The translations under genes and the position numbers were made by a program. The notes below the pieces were generated by a model. The model was not told the DNA's origin. It did no database searches and saw only the letters and a list, made by a program, of their open reading frames with translations. Positions 1 to 9,438 of a DNA stretch of 58,825 bases are shown piece by piece. The stretch's first letter is position 1; every line of letters begins with the position of its first letter. Source of the DNA: Burkholderiales bacterium (GTDB lineage: Bacteria > Pseudomonadota > Gammaproteobacteria > Burkholderiales > Burkholderiaceae_E); NCBI GenBank assembly GCA_026399835.1, contig JAPLQE010000074.1, positions 1-58,825 of the forward strand, written 5' to 3'.

Positions 1-349
1 CGAGCATTTCCGCGGCGAGTGGGTGGCGCGCGGCGCGCATGCGCTGTGCCGCGTCGGCGGCCGGACCTCGGTGCAGGCGCGCCCGGATCATGGCTGCGCG
101 TTCCATCTGCGCGCGCCCGGCTCCGATGGCTGACGTCGCGCCGTCGTCCCGCCGCGATCGTCCGCCTCCCGGTCGACACGGCATCGCGACGATCCTGCGG
201 CTGCGGCGAGCGCGCCTCCCACGGCCCGCGGCGGTGCGGGCAGTCCCCGTGGGTCGAGTATGCTGGGCGCTGCCGACCCTGCACCGCGGCCGAGCCCGGA
301 CGATGCGTCCGCGGCCGAGCTTCCACCTCCCGACGCGAGCGGTCCCGCC
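1..349. other. No recognisable gene at window start
   Basis: I find no convincing gene in the first 349 bases. Several frames stay open on both strands, as expected at this GC content, but their translations are runs of Arg, Ala, Pro and Gly with no domain, signal peptide or family resemblance. The stretch may hold the promoter and untranslated region of the receiver gene that follows, or the end of a gene cut by the window edge. Confidence 0.4.
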
Positions 350-775
350 ATGATGCTGCCCGTGCCTCGACGCCCGAGCGTCCCCGTCCCGTCGTTCTTC
401 TCCCCCGAGCGCCCTGGCTGCGTCGTGGTCATCGACCAGGACCATGCCTGGGCGGACGGGCTGTGCGGCGCACTCGGTCAGGATCTGTTCGAGGTTCATG
501 CAGGCTACGGCTGGCCCGATCTCGAGCGTCTGGTCGACGCCCAGTCGCCGACGGTCCTGGTAGTGGATCTCTGCACCGATGCCGAGGTCGGCCTCGCCGC
601 GATCCGACGCCTGCGCCTCGTGCATCCACCCGAGGCGCTGCGGGTCGTCGCCACCGTCGGCACGGGGCGACCGGCCGAGATCGCTGCGGGACGGCGCGCC
701 GGCTGCGACACCTGCCTGGCCCGGCCTGCCACCTTCGCAGCGCTGCGCGAGATCGTCCGGCAGGTCGCTCGATGA
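350..775 (+). CDS. Degenerate response-regulator receiver domain protein
   Basis: A 141-residue protein made of a short proline-rich N-terminus and one receiver (CheY-like) domain; there is no output domain. The acidic pair lies in VVVIDQDHA and the likely phospho-acceptor Asp in VLVVDLCTD. The conserved Lys near the end is Arg (LARPATF), so ordinary phosphorylation switching may be weakened or lost. Its stop codon overlaps the ATG of the next gene (ATGA), so the two are almost certainly translated together. Several in-frame starts exist (260, 350, 353); 350 is chosen because the sequence before it looks non-coding. A regulatory or adaptor role for the protease downstream is inference. Confidence 0.65.
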   Translation: MMLPVPRRPSVPVPSFFSPERPGCVVVIDQDHAWADGLCGALGQDLFEVHAGYGWPDLERLVDAQSPTVLVVDLCTDAEVGLAAIRRLRLVHPPEALRVVATVGTGRPAEIAAGRRAGCDTCLARPATFAALREIVRQVAR

Positions 776-1503
776 CCGAGCCGCTGCTGCTCACCACCAC
801 GCAGGTCTCGACCTTCGACGGCACCCGACTGCTGACGAAGGCGAGCGGGTTCTTCTTCGAGCGGGACGCGCGGCTCTTCCTGGTCACCAGCGGCCACGTG
901 GTGTTCGACGAGCCGAGCGAGCACCGTCCGGACCGCATCGAGTTCGGCGTGCATCGCGACCGCGTCGACCTGACCTCGATGGCGACCCTCTCGGTACCGC
1001 TCTACCAGGGCGGCAAGGCCGCATGGCGCGCGGCCTCCGATACCGGCGGTCCGATCGACGTCGTCGCCATTCCGCTCGAGCACGGGATCTTCGCCGGTGC
1101 CGAGGCCTGGGAGGCGTTCCGGCCCGAGCACCTCGTGCCCGCGCTCGACGCGGTCGAGGTCGGCACGCCGCTGCTGATCGTGGGCTTTCCGCTCGGTTTC
1201 CACGACACCGTCCACTACCTCCCGGTGGTGCGCCAGGCCGGCATCGCCTCGTCCTTCGGCGTTCGTTTCCAGGGCCAGGGCTACTTCCTCACCGATGCGC
1301 GCACGCACCGCGGCACCAGCGGCGCCCCGGTGGTGATGCGCGTCGCGCAGCGCCCGGGCGCGGCCGAGGCGCTGCCATGGCGGCTGCTCGGCGTGCATGC
1401 GTCGCGGATGGACGTGGGCTCGCGCGACCGCGAGCACGACGAATCGCTCGGCCTGAACTGCGCGTGGTACGCGGACGTGCTGATGGTGCTGACGCGCGAC
1501 TGA
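772..1503 (+). CDS. Trypsin-like serine protease, apparently cytosolic
   Basis: A 243-residue single-domain protein of the chymotrypsin/trypsin-2 fold. The triad can be read as His42 (LVTSGHVVFDE), Asp96 (PIDVVAIPL) and Ser183 (HRGTSGAPVVM). No signal peptide, membrane segment or PDZ domain is visible, unlike DegP/HtrA proteins, so it should act in the cytoplasm. The start codon overlaps the stop of the receiver-domain gene before it. Substrates are unknown; small stand-alone proteases of this type are usually annotated only as trypsin-like peptidase domain protein. The catalytic residues and the overlap are seen directly; control by the neighbouring receiver protein is inference. Confidence 0.75.
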   Translation: MTEPLLLTTTQVSTFDGTRLLTKASGFFFERDARLFLVTSGHVVFDEPSEHRPDRIEFGVHRDRVDLTSMATLSVPLYQGGKAAWRAASDTGGPIDVVAIPLEHGIFAGAEAWEAFRPEHLVPALDAVEVGTPLLIVGFPLGFHDTVHYLPVVRQAGIASSFGVRFQGQGYFLTDARTHRGTSGAPVVMRVAQRPGAAEALPWRLLGVHASRMDVGSRDREHDESLGLNCAWYADVLMVLTRD

Positions 1504-1524
1504 CACCGCGCGCCGTCCGCGGAC

Positions 1525-1956
1525 TCAGTGCCGCGAGGCCTGCGGCGCCACCCAGCGCCGGATCGCGGCGAGCAATTCGGCAAGCCGCACCGGCTTGGCG
1601 AGCACCGCCTTGACGTCCTCGGCATCGAGCGCCCGCCCCGCCTCCGGCGTCGCCGACAGCACCACGACCGGGACCCGTGCGAGGCCTGCTACCCGTGCCT
1701 TGAGGGCCAGGAAGTCGCCGCCGTTCATGCGCGGCATCATCAGGTCCAGCACGATCAGCCCGATCGCCTGGGGCCGTTCCCGGTGCGCGCGCAGCGCGGC
1801 CTCGCCGCTGCAGGCCGTGACGGTCCGGTAACCCTCCATCTCCAGGATCAGCTGGCACGCCACGCGGGAGTCTTCGTCGTCGTCGACGATGAGCACGGCG
1901 GGCATCGCCGAGTCATGCGCACCGTCGTGCAGCGGGCCGTCGGTTGCGCCGTTCAT
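1525..1956 (-). CDS. Single-domain response regulator (CheY-like)
   Basis: A 143-residue stand-alone receiver domain with all canonical residues: acidic pocket LIVDDDEDS, phospho-acceptor Asp in IVLDLMMPRMNG, the Ser in VVLSATP and the Lys in VLAKPV. There is no output domain, so it probably signals by protein contact. A second in-frame ATG at 1905 would remove 17 poorly conserved residues and begin right at the domain (MPAVLIVDDD), so it is a good alternative start. It converges on the protease gene with a gap of about 20 bases. The histidine kinase at 2693 is a possible partner by proximity only. Confidence 0.85.
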   Translation of the reverse strand: MNGATDGPLHDGAHDSAMPAVLIVDDDEDSRVACQLILEMEGYRTVTACSGEAALRAHRERPQAIGLIVLDLMMPRMNGGDFLALKARVAGLARVPVVVLSATPEAGRALDAEDVKAVLAKPVRLAELLAAIRRWVAPQASRH

Positions 1957-2123
1957 CCCGATTCCTGGAAGCGTCCCGATGGCAGGGGCCCTTCAAGAAG
2001 CGGACCCAGACCTGAGCCGCAGGCACGAGTTCCGGATCGGTCGAATGCGATGCTCGCTGCGCTGCCGGATCGGTCGGGATGCCCGGCGAAGACGGGCCGC
2101 ACGGCAGGTGCCGCCGACGTGCG

Positions 2124-2426
2124 TCAGGTCTCGGGGAACATCGTCGCCAGCAGCCGGATCGGTTCGCCTCGTACGCCTGCGTTGAAGGCGCGCGTCGCGA
2201 CGCCGAGAATCTGCTCGCGGCGTCCCTCGAAGAGGTCGGCCACCGCGGTGTTGCGAGGATGGCCGCTGATCGTGCGCAGCGTCTCGGCGTCGATGGCGAA
2301 TCGGATCGGCATGCCGGTCTCGCCGACCGCGTCCATCTCGACACCGTCCGGGCGGACCCGGATGTCCGTGAAGCGAATGTCGGCGATGTGCCGCCAGCCC
2401 TGAGTGGATCCGCGTGGCGTACTCAT
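2124..2426 (-). CDS. Small DUF1488-like protein
   Basis: A 100-residue protein with no signal peptide or membrane segment. Its layout resembles the DUF1488 family of small proteobacterial proteins: a beta-rich N-terminal half (FTDIRVRPDGVEM, then PIRFAIDAETL) followed by a helix with the LFEGRREQILGVA pattern and a hydrophobic end. The function of the family is not known. It stands alone, read divergently from the histidine kinase. The assignment rests on pattern recall, so conserved hypothetical protein is the safe reading. Confidence 0.55.
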   Translation of the reverse strand: MSTPRGSTQGWRHIADIRFTDIRVRPDGVEMDAVGETGMPIRFAIDAETLRTISGHPRNTAVADLFEGRREQILGVATRAFNAGVRGEPIRLLATMFPET

Positions 2427-2692
2427 GACTTGTAACTGTACCGCGTTCGGGATCGCATGCCAGCGCCGTTACACCTGCGCTTCACCGGGCGCCGATGGCG
2501 GTCGACCGGTGTAGGAGCCGGGCGCGATCCTCCTGAAACCATGCGGGCGGGCTCGGTTCCGGCGCAAGTCGCGTACCCTGACAGAGGGGGCGTCGGGCGC
2601 CGCCGGGCGCCCGCGGATGTCCCCACGGAGCGTACCGAACCATAAGCGGCAGAGACCGCGCGTGGACCGGCCTGGCCGACGCTGGAGTTCCG

Positions 2693-3889
2693 ATGGCTGG
2701 AGCGGCACACATGCATCTGTTCCTGGCGAACAACCGCAACGACCTGATTGCGCGGTGCAAGGCCAAGGCCGCCCAGCGCCCGTTTCGGGCCGCGACCCAG
2801 GAGCAGCTGAAGAACGGCATCCCGCTCTTCCTCGAGCAGCTCGGGCAGACGCTCGAGGCGGACGAGCAAGGGCAGCCCATCGACAGCCTGCGGATCTCCG
2901 GTGCGACCGGGATCGAGCCGCCGGGCGGCTCGGAGATGTCGGTCACCGCGGCCGGCCACGGCAAGCAGCTGCTCGAGCTCGGCTACACGGTCGATCAGGT
3001 CGTCCACGACTACGGCGACCTCTGCCAGGCGATCACCGACCTCGCCGCGGAGCGGGATGCGCCGTTCAGCATCGACGAGTTCCGCACGCTGAACCGGTGC
3101 CTGGACAACGCGATCGCCGCGGCCGTCACCGAGTTCAGCGCGCAGCGTGACGCTGCGATGGAGCGGGTGCAGTCGGGCATCCTGAACGAGCGTCTGGGCG
3201 TGCTCGCGCATGAGCTGCGCAACGGCCTGGGGACGGCCACCCTCGCGGTCAAGGCGCTCGAGACCGGGAACCTGCCGATGTCCGGCGCGACCGGCAGCAT
3301 CCTCAAGCGCAGCCTGGCGTCGCTCGCGGCGCTCGTCGGGCACGCGCTCGACGAGGTCAGGACCAAGGCCGAGACGGCGGCCGGGGCCGTCCCGTTCCCG
3401 TTGGATGCGTTCGTCGCCGAAGCCGCGCGAGCCGCCGTGCTGGACGCCCGGGCCCGCGGCTGCACGCTGGACGTGGGTTTCGTCGACCCCGAGCTGAGTC
3501 TCGTCGGGAACCGTGCCGACCTGCTCGCGGCCCTCGCCAACCTGCTGCAGAACGCGTTCAAGTTCACCGAGCCCGGCACCGGAGTGAGGCTGACGGCCGA
3601 GGCCGTGGGCACTCAGGTGCTGCTGAAGGTCGAGGACCATTGCGGCGGACTGGCGCCGGGCGCCGCGGAGCGGATGTTCGCCCCGTTCTCCAAGCGCAGC
3701 GGGGACCGGACCGGCCTGGGCCTCGGGCTGACGATCGCGCGGTCCCATGTCGAGGCGGACTGCGGCACGCTGAACGTGGAGAACCGTCCGGGCAGCGGGT
3801 GCGTCTTCACGATGGCCTTTGGTCAGGCCGGAATTCAGGCCGGAATTCAGGCCGGAATTCAGGCCGCTGTGCAGAAGCCGACGCCCTGA
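2693..3889 (+). CDS. Sensor histidine kinase, soluble, with repeat tail
   Basis: A 398-residue histidine kinase without membrane segments. The N-terminal 150 residues are helical and resemble RsbRD/globin-like sensor modules. The dimerisation box LGVLAHELRNGLGTA places the phospho-acceptor at about His173. The ATPase domain has the N box NLLQNAFKF and the G2 box GLGLGLTIAR; the G1 region reads VEDHCGGL, missing the usual D-x-G spacing. The C-terminus ends in a QAGI repeat encoded by three exact 12-bp units. The start at 2693 has GGAG five bases upstream. No regulator lies in the same operon; the receiver protein at 1525-1956 is the nearest candidate partner. Confidence 0.85.
   Translation: MAGAAHMHLFLANNRNDLIARCKAKAAQRPFRAATQEQLKNGIPLFLEQLGQTLEADEQGQPIDSLRISGATGIEPPGGSEMSVTAAGHGKQLLELGYTVDQVVHDYGDLCQAITDLAAERDAPFSIDEFRTLNRCLDNAIAAAVTEFSAQRDAAMERVQSGILNERLGVLAHELRNGLGTATLAVKALETGNLPMSGATGSILKRSLASLAALVGHALDEVRTKAETAAGAVPFPLDAFVAEAARAAVLDARARGCTLDVGFVDPELSLVGNRADLLAALANLLQNAFKFTEPGTGVRLTAEAVGTQVLLKVEDHCGGLAPGAAERMFAPFSKRSGDRTGLGLGLTIARSHVEADCGTLNVENRPGSGCVFTMAFGQAGIQAGIQAGIQAAVQKPTP
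3824..3865 (+). repeat. 12-bp tandem repeat, three and a half copies
   Basis: The unit CAGGCCGGAATT occurs three times without mismatch, then half a unit. It lies in frame inside the last codons of the histidine kinase gene and encodes repeated QAGI. A unit length divisible by three means slippage would change the tail length without a frameshift. Each unit contains an EcoRI site. Confidence 0.95.
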
Positions 3890-3954
3890 AGACGGCGCAG
3901 TGCGGGGGGGGGGGCGCCCGAACGGCGGCGAGGCACGCGGGCGCAGCGCAAATG

Positions 3955-3974
3955 AAAACGAGCCAGGAGGCTCG
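3955..3974 (-). terminator. Rho-independent terminator of tRNA-Lys
   Basis: Read on the minus strand, a perfect 6-bp stem (CGAGCC / GGCTCG) with a four-base loop is followed directly by TTTTC. It begins 24 bases past the encoded CCA end of the tRNA and is the clearest intrinsic terminator in this T-poor window. Confidence 0.8.
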
Positions 3975-3997
3975 CGCCTGCTGACTCGCTTGAATGT

Positions 3998-4073
3998 TGG
4001 TAGGCCGTGCGGGATTCGAACCTGCGACCAACGGATTAAAAGTCCGCTGCTCTACCAGCTGAGCTAACGACCC
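3998..4073 (-). tRNA. tRNA-Lys (anticodon TTT)
   Basis: A 76-base cloverleaf on the minus strand. The 5' end is GGGTCGT and the 3' end ACGGCCT plus discriminator A and an encoded CCA. The anticodon loop reads CTTTTAA with anticodon TTT, the D-loop region is AGCTCAGCTGGTAGAGC and the T arm is GCAGGTTCGAATCCCGC. All four stems pair, with only G-U wobbles in the acceptor. It has its own promoter and terminator, so it is a single-gene transcription unit. Confidence 0.97.
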
Positions 4074-4129
4074 GTGGAACTGACTGCTTCTTCTTTTTGT
4101 GCGTTGTTTTTGTTCTAGAACAGCCCTCA

Positions 4130-4158
4130 AGTATACGACGGCCGCCGGCCAGGGTCAA
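4130..4158 (-). promoter_or_regulatory. Sigma-70 promoter for tRNA-Lys
   Basis: On the minus strand TTGACC (4158-4153) is separated by 17 bases from TATACT (4135-4130), a near-consensus vegetative promoter. The predicted start near 4123 gives a leader of about 50 bases before the tRNA 5' end, which would be removed during maturation. Confidence 0.75.
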
Positions 4159-4170
4159 ACGAGGCCGACG

Positions 4171-5289
4171 TCAGGCCATCCGCTCGATGCGCCAGATCTG
4201 GTAGCGCAGGCCGCCCCAGCCGCCCGCGACGATCGCCGCGAGGGCGATCATGGAGCCGAGGGCCAGGGTGGACAGGCCGCTCAGGCCCTGACCGATCGTG
4301 CAGCCGAGCGCGGTGACGCCGCCGATGCCCATCAGCGCCGCGCCGACGAGGTGATTGGCGGTGTCCTCGGGCCCCTGGAAGCCTTCCCAGCGGAAGCTGC
4401 GCGTGGCGAGCGCATGGGCGGTCGAGCCGGCGACGAGACCGAGCACCGAGGCGATCCCGAGGGTCACCGACTTGCTGGCATCGCTCCAGAACATCAGCAG
4501 CTCGAGCGCGTAGGCGGTGGGCGCGACGTAGCTGAGCGATTCCATACGGGTGCTGTTGGTGCCGAGGAAGACCTCCTCGAGCGTGCGCGGATCCTCGTCG
4601 AGATGGCCGATGTGGCCCGAGACGTACCAGACCGCGACGATGCCCGCGCCGACCGCGACGGCGCCGAGCAGGTTGCCGCGGTCGGCGCGGAACTCGTGCG
4701 AGGCGAGCGCGAAGGTCAGCAGCCCGCCGCCGACCAGTGCGCCGAGCACCAGCCGCATCGTGCCGAGCAGCGCGGCATCGCCCCCGGCGAGGAGCCGGGG
4801 CAGGTCCTGGCCGCCGGCCAGCTCGATGGCGACGCGGTCGACCGTGCCGGCGCGCAGCACGCCGAACAGGCCCTTGAGCGTCATGTAGGCGAACAGCCCC
4901 ATCACGACGAACACCACCAGCGACTTCAGGTTGCCGGCGCCGGCCCGCAGCAGCGTCTTGGTGCCGCAGCCCGACGCCAGCACCATGCCGAAGCCGAACA
5001 GCGCACCGCCCACCGCATGCGACAGCCAGATCAGCCGCGGCCCGGCGTAGATGGACTTGCCCGGGTCGATCAGGCCCGCCCAGGCGAGGCCCTGCGTGCC
5101 GATCACCGCGATGCCGATCGCGGCCAGCCACATCCGCATCCGCATCCAGTCGCCCATGTTCACGACGTCGGCGACCGCGCCCATCGTGCAGAAGTTGCTG
5201 CGGCTCATCGCGATGCCGAGGACGAAGGCGATGGCGAAGGTCGCCCAGGCGACCGTGTGCTGCAGCGTGACGACGTCCGCGTCTGTCAT
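4171..5289 (-). CDS. YeeE/YedE family thiosulfate/sulfur transporter (TsuA-like)
   Basis: A 372-residue polytopic inner-membrane protein of the YeeE/TsuA (DUF395) family, which moves thiosulfate or related sulfur compounds into the cell through a chain of Cys residues. The signature cysteines are present: SRSNFCTMGA near the N-terminus, ASGCGTKTLLR near residue 110, and ALGCTIGQGLSG near residue 330. The length fits the full one-piece form with both repeat halves. It sits 19 bases downstream of cpoB's far side, read in the same direction but in a separate functional context; no TusA-like partner is visible beside it. A second, split YeeE pair lies at 54-55 kb. Confidence 0.88.
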   Translation of the reverse strand: MTDADVVTLQHTVAWATFAIAFVLGIAMSRSNFCTMGAVADVVNMGDWMRMRMWLAAIGIAVIGTQGLAWAGLIDPGKSIYAGPRLIWLSHAVGGALFGFGMVLASGCGTKTLLRAGAGNLKSLVVFVVMGLFAYMTLKGLFGVLRAGTVDRVAIELAGGQDLPRLLAGGDAALLGTMRLVLGALVGGGLLTFALASHEFRADRGNLLGAVAVGAGIVAVWYVSGHIGHLDEDPRTLEEVFLGTNSTRMESLSYVAPTAYALELLMFWSDASKSVTLGIASVLGLVAGSTAHALATRSFRWEGFQGPEDTANHLVGAALMGIGGVTALGCTIGQGLSGLSTLALGSMIALAAIVAGGWGGLRYQIWRIERMA

Positions 5290-5308
5290 CGGATCCGGGC
5301 TCCGTGCG

Positions 5309-6160
5309 TCAGCGCTTGGGGGCCGGTCCGGCGAGCGTGGCGAGCCGCTCGCGTGCGGTCTGCGCCGCGCCGCTGCCGTCGAACTTCTCGGTGACGATCC
5401 GGAAGGTGTCGGCCGCGGCCTTGCGGTCGCCGAGGTCGACCTGCGCGTTGCCCACCGTCAGCAGCGCATCGGGCGCGCGCGGATGGTCGGGGTAGCGCTG
5501 CACGAAGCCCTGCAGGGTCGTGATCGCGCTCTTGTTGTCCTTCTGCGCGTACTGGCTGCTGCCGATCCAGTAGGTGACGCTCGGCGAGTAGGGGCTCTGC
5601 GGATAGACGGTCTGGAACTGCTGGAACGCCGTCTGCGCGCTCTTGAAGTCGCCGCCTCGGAAGGTCGCGAGCGCGGCCTCGTAGGTGCGCCGCTCGCCCT
5701 GGTCGACGTTGACCTGCTTGCCGTCGAGCGAGACCGCCACCGGCTCGAAGCGCTTGATCCGCGCGTCGAGCTCGGACGCGAGGTCGCGCTGGCTGCGCTG
5801 CGTCTTGGAGAGCTCGTTGGTCTGCACCTCGAGGGCGCCACGCAGCGACGCGATCTCCTGGCGCATCGCCTGGATCTGGTTCTGCAGCTCGAGCTGGCCG
5901 CGCGTCGTCTGTTCGAGCCGCTCGATGCGCGCCGACAGTTCCTCGATGCGCTTGAGCATCTCGCGCTGCATCTGCTCGACGCGGCTGCGCACGTCGAGGA
6001 TCGCCCGGCGGGCCTCGTCGTCGGAGAACAGCTGCGCCTGCGCCGGCAGCGTGGCGACGACGATCGCGGCGGCCGCAGCGGCGCGCGCAGCGCGCCGCGT
6101 GGCAAGCAGCGCGGCCGCGAGACGGCCTCGCACGGAGTTCATCGGCACGGTGTGGCGCAT
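5309..6160 (-). CDS. cpoB: Tol-Pal cell division coordinator CpoB (YbgF)
   Basis: A 283-residue periplasmic protein and the last gene of the Tol-Pal cluster. The order is a signal peptide ending near PAQAQ, a coiled-coil trimerisation region (ARRAILDVRSRVEQM through SELDARIKR), then TPR repeats (YEAALATFRGGDFKSAQTAF; SPYSPSVTYWIGSSQYAQKD; HPRAPDALLTVGNAQVDLG). In E. coli CpoB ties PBP1B activity to the Tol machine during septation. It begins 9 bases after pal. Met7 (6142) is an alternative start that gives a more ordinary signal peptide. Confidence 0.92.
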   Translation of the reverse strand: MRHTVPMNSVRGRLAAALLATRRAARAAAAAAIVVATLPAQAQLFSDDEARRAILDVRSRVEQMQREMLKRIEELSARIERLEQTTRGQLELQNQIQAMRQEIASLRGALEVQTNELSKTQRSQRDLASELDARIKRFEPVAVSLDGKQVNVDQGERRTYEAALATFRGGDFKSAQTAFQQFQTVYPQSPYSPSVTYWIGSSQYAQKDNKSAITTLQGFVQRYPDHPRAPDALLTVGNAQVDLGDRKAAADTFRIVTEKFDGSGAAQTARERLATLAGPAPKR

Positions 6161-6169
6161 CGGCGGGGC

Positions 6170-6733
6170 TTACTGGTAGGCGAGGTCGGCACGGCGGTTC
6201 TCGGCAAGCGAGGACTCGTCCGTGCCGGTGGACTTGGGCTTCTCCTCGCCGAGACTGACCGCCTCGATCTGCGAGTCGGACACGCCGAGCGAGGTCAGCG
6301 CGCGGCGCACGGCCTCGGAGCGCTTCTGGCCGAGCGCGAGGTTGTACTCGCGGCTGCCGCGCTCGTCGGTGTTGCCCTGGACGACGACCTTGCGTGTCTT
6401 GTTGGCGACGAGGTACTTGGCGTGCGCTTCGATCACGCCGCGGAACTCGTCCTTGATGCTGAAGCTGTCGAAGTCGAAGTAGATGCTGCGCTTGGACAGC
6501 GGGCTGTTCGGGTCGTTCAGCGGGTCCTTCGACGGGTCGACGGTGACCTGTGCGATCGGGCGCTCGCTGCCGATCGGCGCGCCACTGGCGCCGCCCGCTG
6601 TGCCGGCGCCGCCGGCGGTGCCGCCGCGGTTCTCGACCGGGGCGGGCTCGTCGAGCTTGACGGCCGAGCTGCAGGCGGCGAGCGCCAGCGCCGTGGCCAG
6701 CGCGGCGAAGGAGGCGAGGGTGCGTCGGTTCAT
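6170..6733 (-). CDS. pal: Peptidoglycan-associated lipoprotein Pal
   Basis: A 187-residue outer-membrane lipoprotein. The lipobox is LAACSS at about residues 18-23, followed by a Gly/Ala linker and an OmpA-like peptidoglycan-binding domain (IYFDFDSFSIKDEF; VVVQGNTDERGSREYNLALGQKRSEAV). It contacts TolB and peptidoglycan and keeps the outer membrane constricted at the septum. It lies between tolB and cpoB as in most Proteobacteria. The 112-base gap to tolB contains no recognisable gene or strong promoter. Confidence 0.96.
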   Translation of the reverse strand: MNRRTLASFAALATALALAACSSAVKLDEPAPVENRGGTAGGAGTAGGASGAPIGSERPIAQVTVDPSKDPLNDPNSPLSKRSIYFDFDSFSIKDEFRGVIEAHAKYLVANKTRKVVVQGNTDERGSREYNLALGQKRSEAVRRALTSLGVSDSQIEAVSLGEEKPKSTGTDESSLAENRRADLAYQ

Positions 6734-6845
6734 CTTGTCGGGACTCCGTGTTCGAATTCGGATCGTGCGAGGTGCAGGAGGTGAGGGGAGCGAAAGGGGC
6801 GAAGGCTGGAGGACGTTGTGATCGAGCGGCGGGCGCGCCGTGCGC

Positions 6846-8138
6846 TCAGCGCAGGAACGGGCCCCACGAGGGTTCGCGGATGTCGCCGAGCGAGGAGCTG
6901 AGCCGCTGCTTGACGCGCCCGTCCACCGAGGTGGCCATCAGCGAGTCGCGCCCGCCCTGCTGGGTCGCGTACATGATCCAGCGGCCGTTCGGCGCGAAGC
7001 TCGGCGATTCTTCCTGGCCGCTGTCGGTGAGCACCGTCTCGTTGCCGCCGGACCCGAGGTCCTTGAGGCCGACGAAGTAGCGGCCGTCGCGGCGCGTGAG
7101 GAAGGCCAGGTTGCGGCCGTCCGGGCTCACCCGCGGGCTCACGTTGTAGCTCGATCCGAAGGTCACGCGCGTGGCGTCGCCGCCGGAGGCCGGCATCCGG
7201 TAGATCTGCGGCGAGCCGCCGCGGTCGGAGGTGAAGAACAGCGTGCGGCCGTCGGGCGAGAACACCGGCTCGGTGTCGATCGCATTGGACGTGGTCAGGC
7301 GCCGCGCGTTGGCGCCGTCGACGGCGTTGATCAGGTAGATCTGCGACAGGCCGTTGAGCGTGAGCGCGACCGCGAGGGTGCGGCCGTCCGGCGACCAGGC
7401 GGGCGCGCTGTTGCTGCCCTTGAAGTTGGCGACCGCGACGCGCTGTCCGGTGGCCAGCGTGTGCACGTAGACGACCGGCTTCTTCTGCTCGAACGACACG
7501 TACGCGAGGCGTCCGCCGTCGGGCGACCAGGACGGCGAGATGATCGGCTCGGGCGAGACCAGCGGCGACTGCACGTTCTCGCCGTCCCAGTCGGCGACGT
7601 TGAGCCGGAAGCGGTTGCCCTGCTTGCTGACGAAGGCGATCCGGGTCGAGAACACGCCCTTCTCGCCGGTGAGCTTCTCGATGATCGCGTCGGCGATGCG
7701 GTGGCCGGCCAGCCGCAGGTCGGCCTCGGGCGCGACCAGCGACTCGCCGGCGATCGGGGCCTGCTTCACCGCGTCGTACAGGCGGTAGCGGATGTCGTAG
7801 CGGCCGTCGGCGAGCTTGGCGACCGAGCCCGCGACGAAGGTGTCCGCGCCGCGCGTGCGCAGCGCGGCGAAGTCGACCGGCGCCGTGTCCGAGGTGGTCT
7901 GCTGCGGATCGATCACGCGGAACGCGCCGCTGCGAGCGAGGTCGCTGCGCACGACGGCGGCGATGTCCTGCGGCGCGCGCGCGTCGTTGGCGAAGCCGGC
8001 GATCGCGATCGGCAGCTGGGTGGCGCCCACGCCGGACACGTCGATGCGCATCTGGGCGAGGGTCGGGGCGGCGAGCAGGGGCAGCAGGCCGACGATCAGG
8101 GGGCTGAGGAGGCGGAGGAGGCGGAGGAGGCGCTTCAT
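6846..8138 (-). CDS. tolB: Tol-Pal system beta-propeller protein TolB
   Basis: A 430-residue periplasmic protein, the usual length for TolB. A signal peptide (MKRLLRLLRLLSPLIVGLLP, cleavage after LAQ) is followed by the N-terminal domain and a six-bladed propeller with repeated SPDGxxLA motifs, such as SWSPDGGRLAYVS, AWSPDGRTLAVAL and VFSPDGRTLFFTS. It binds Pal and is released by TolA. The ATG at 8138 is chosen because upstream codons do not resemble protein and a signal peptide begins here. It follows tolA after 73 bases. Confidence 0.96.
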   Translation of the reverse strand: MKRLLRLLRLLSPLIVGLLPLLAAPTLAQMRIDVSGVGATQLPIAIAGFANDARAPQDIAAVVRSDLARSGAFRVIDPQQTTSDTAPVDFAALRTRGADTFVAGSVAKLADGRYDIRYRLYDAVKQAPIAGESLVAPEADLRLAGHRIADAIIEKLTGEKGVFSTRIAFVSKQGNRFRLNVADWDGENVQSPLVSPEPIISPSWSPDGGRLAYVSFEQKKPVVYVHTLATGQRVAVANFKGSNSAPAWSPDGRTLAVALTLNGLSQIYLINAVDGANARRLTTSNAIDTEPVFSPDGRTLFFTSDRGGSPQIYRMPASGGDATRVTFGSSYNVSPRVSPDGRNLAFLTRRDGRYFVGLKDLGSGGNETVLTDSGQEESPSFAPNGRWIMYATQQGGRDSLMATSVDGRVKQRLSSSLGDIREPSWGPFLR

Positions 8139-8211
8139 CGTGGCCCGATTATAAGTCGCGGGGACGCGGCGACCGCTTCGCCGCGTCGGGAGACGGGCCG
8201 AACGGTCCCGT

Positions 8212-9434
<1,223 letters not shown>

Positions 9435-9438
<4 letters not shown>

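Noticed and set aside
19-771. An upstream extension of the trypsin-like protease frame
   Set aside because: The added residues are low-complexity basic sequence and overlap the receiver-domain gene; ATG 772 is coupled to the preceding stop and begins the domain.
3904-3914. Run of eleven G after the histidine kinase gene
   Set aside because: It lies past the stop codon with no gene or promoter spacing it could switch, so phase variation is unsupported; length may also be a sequencing artefact.
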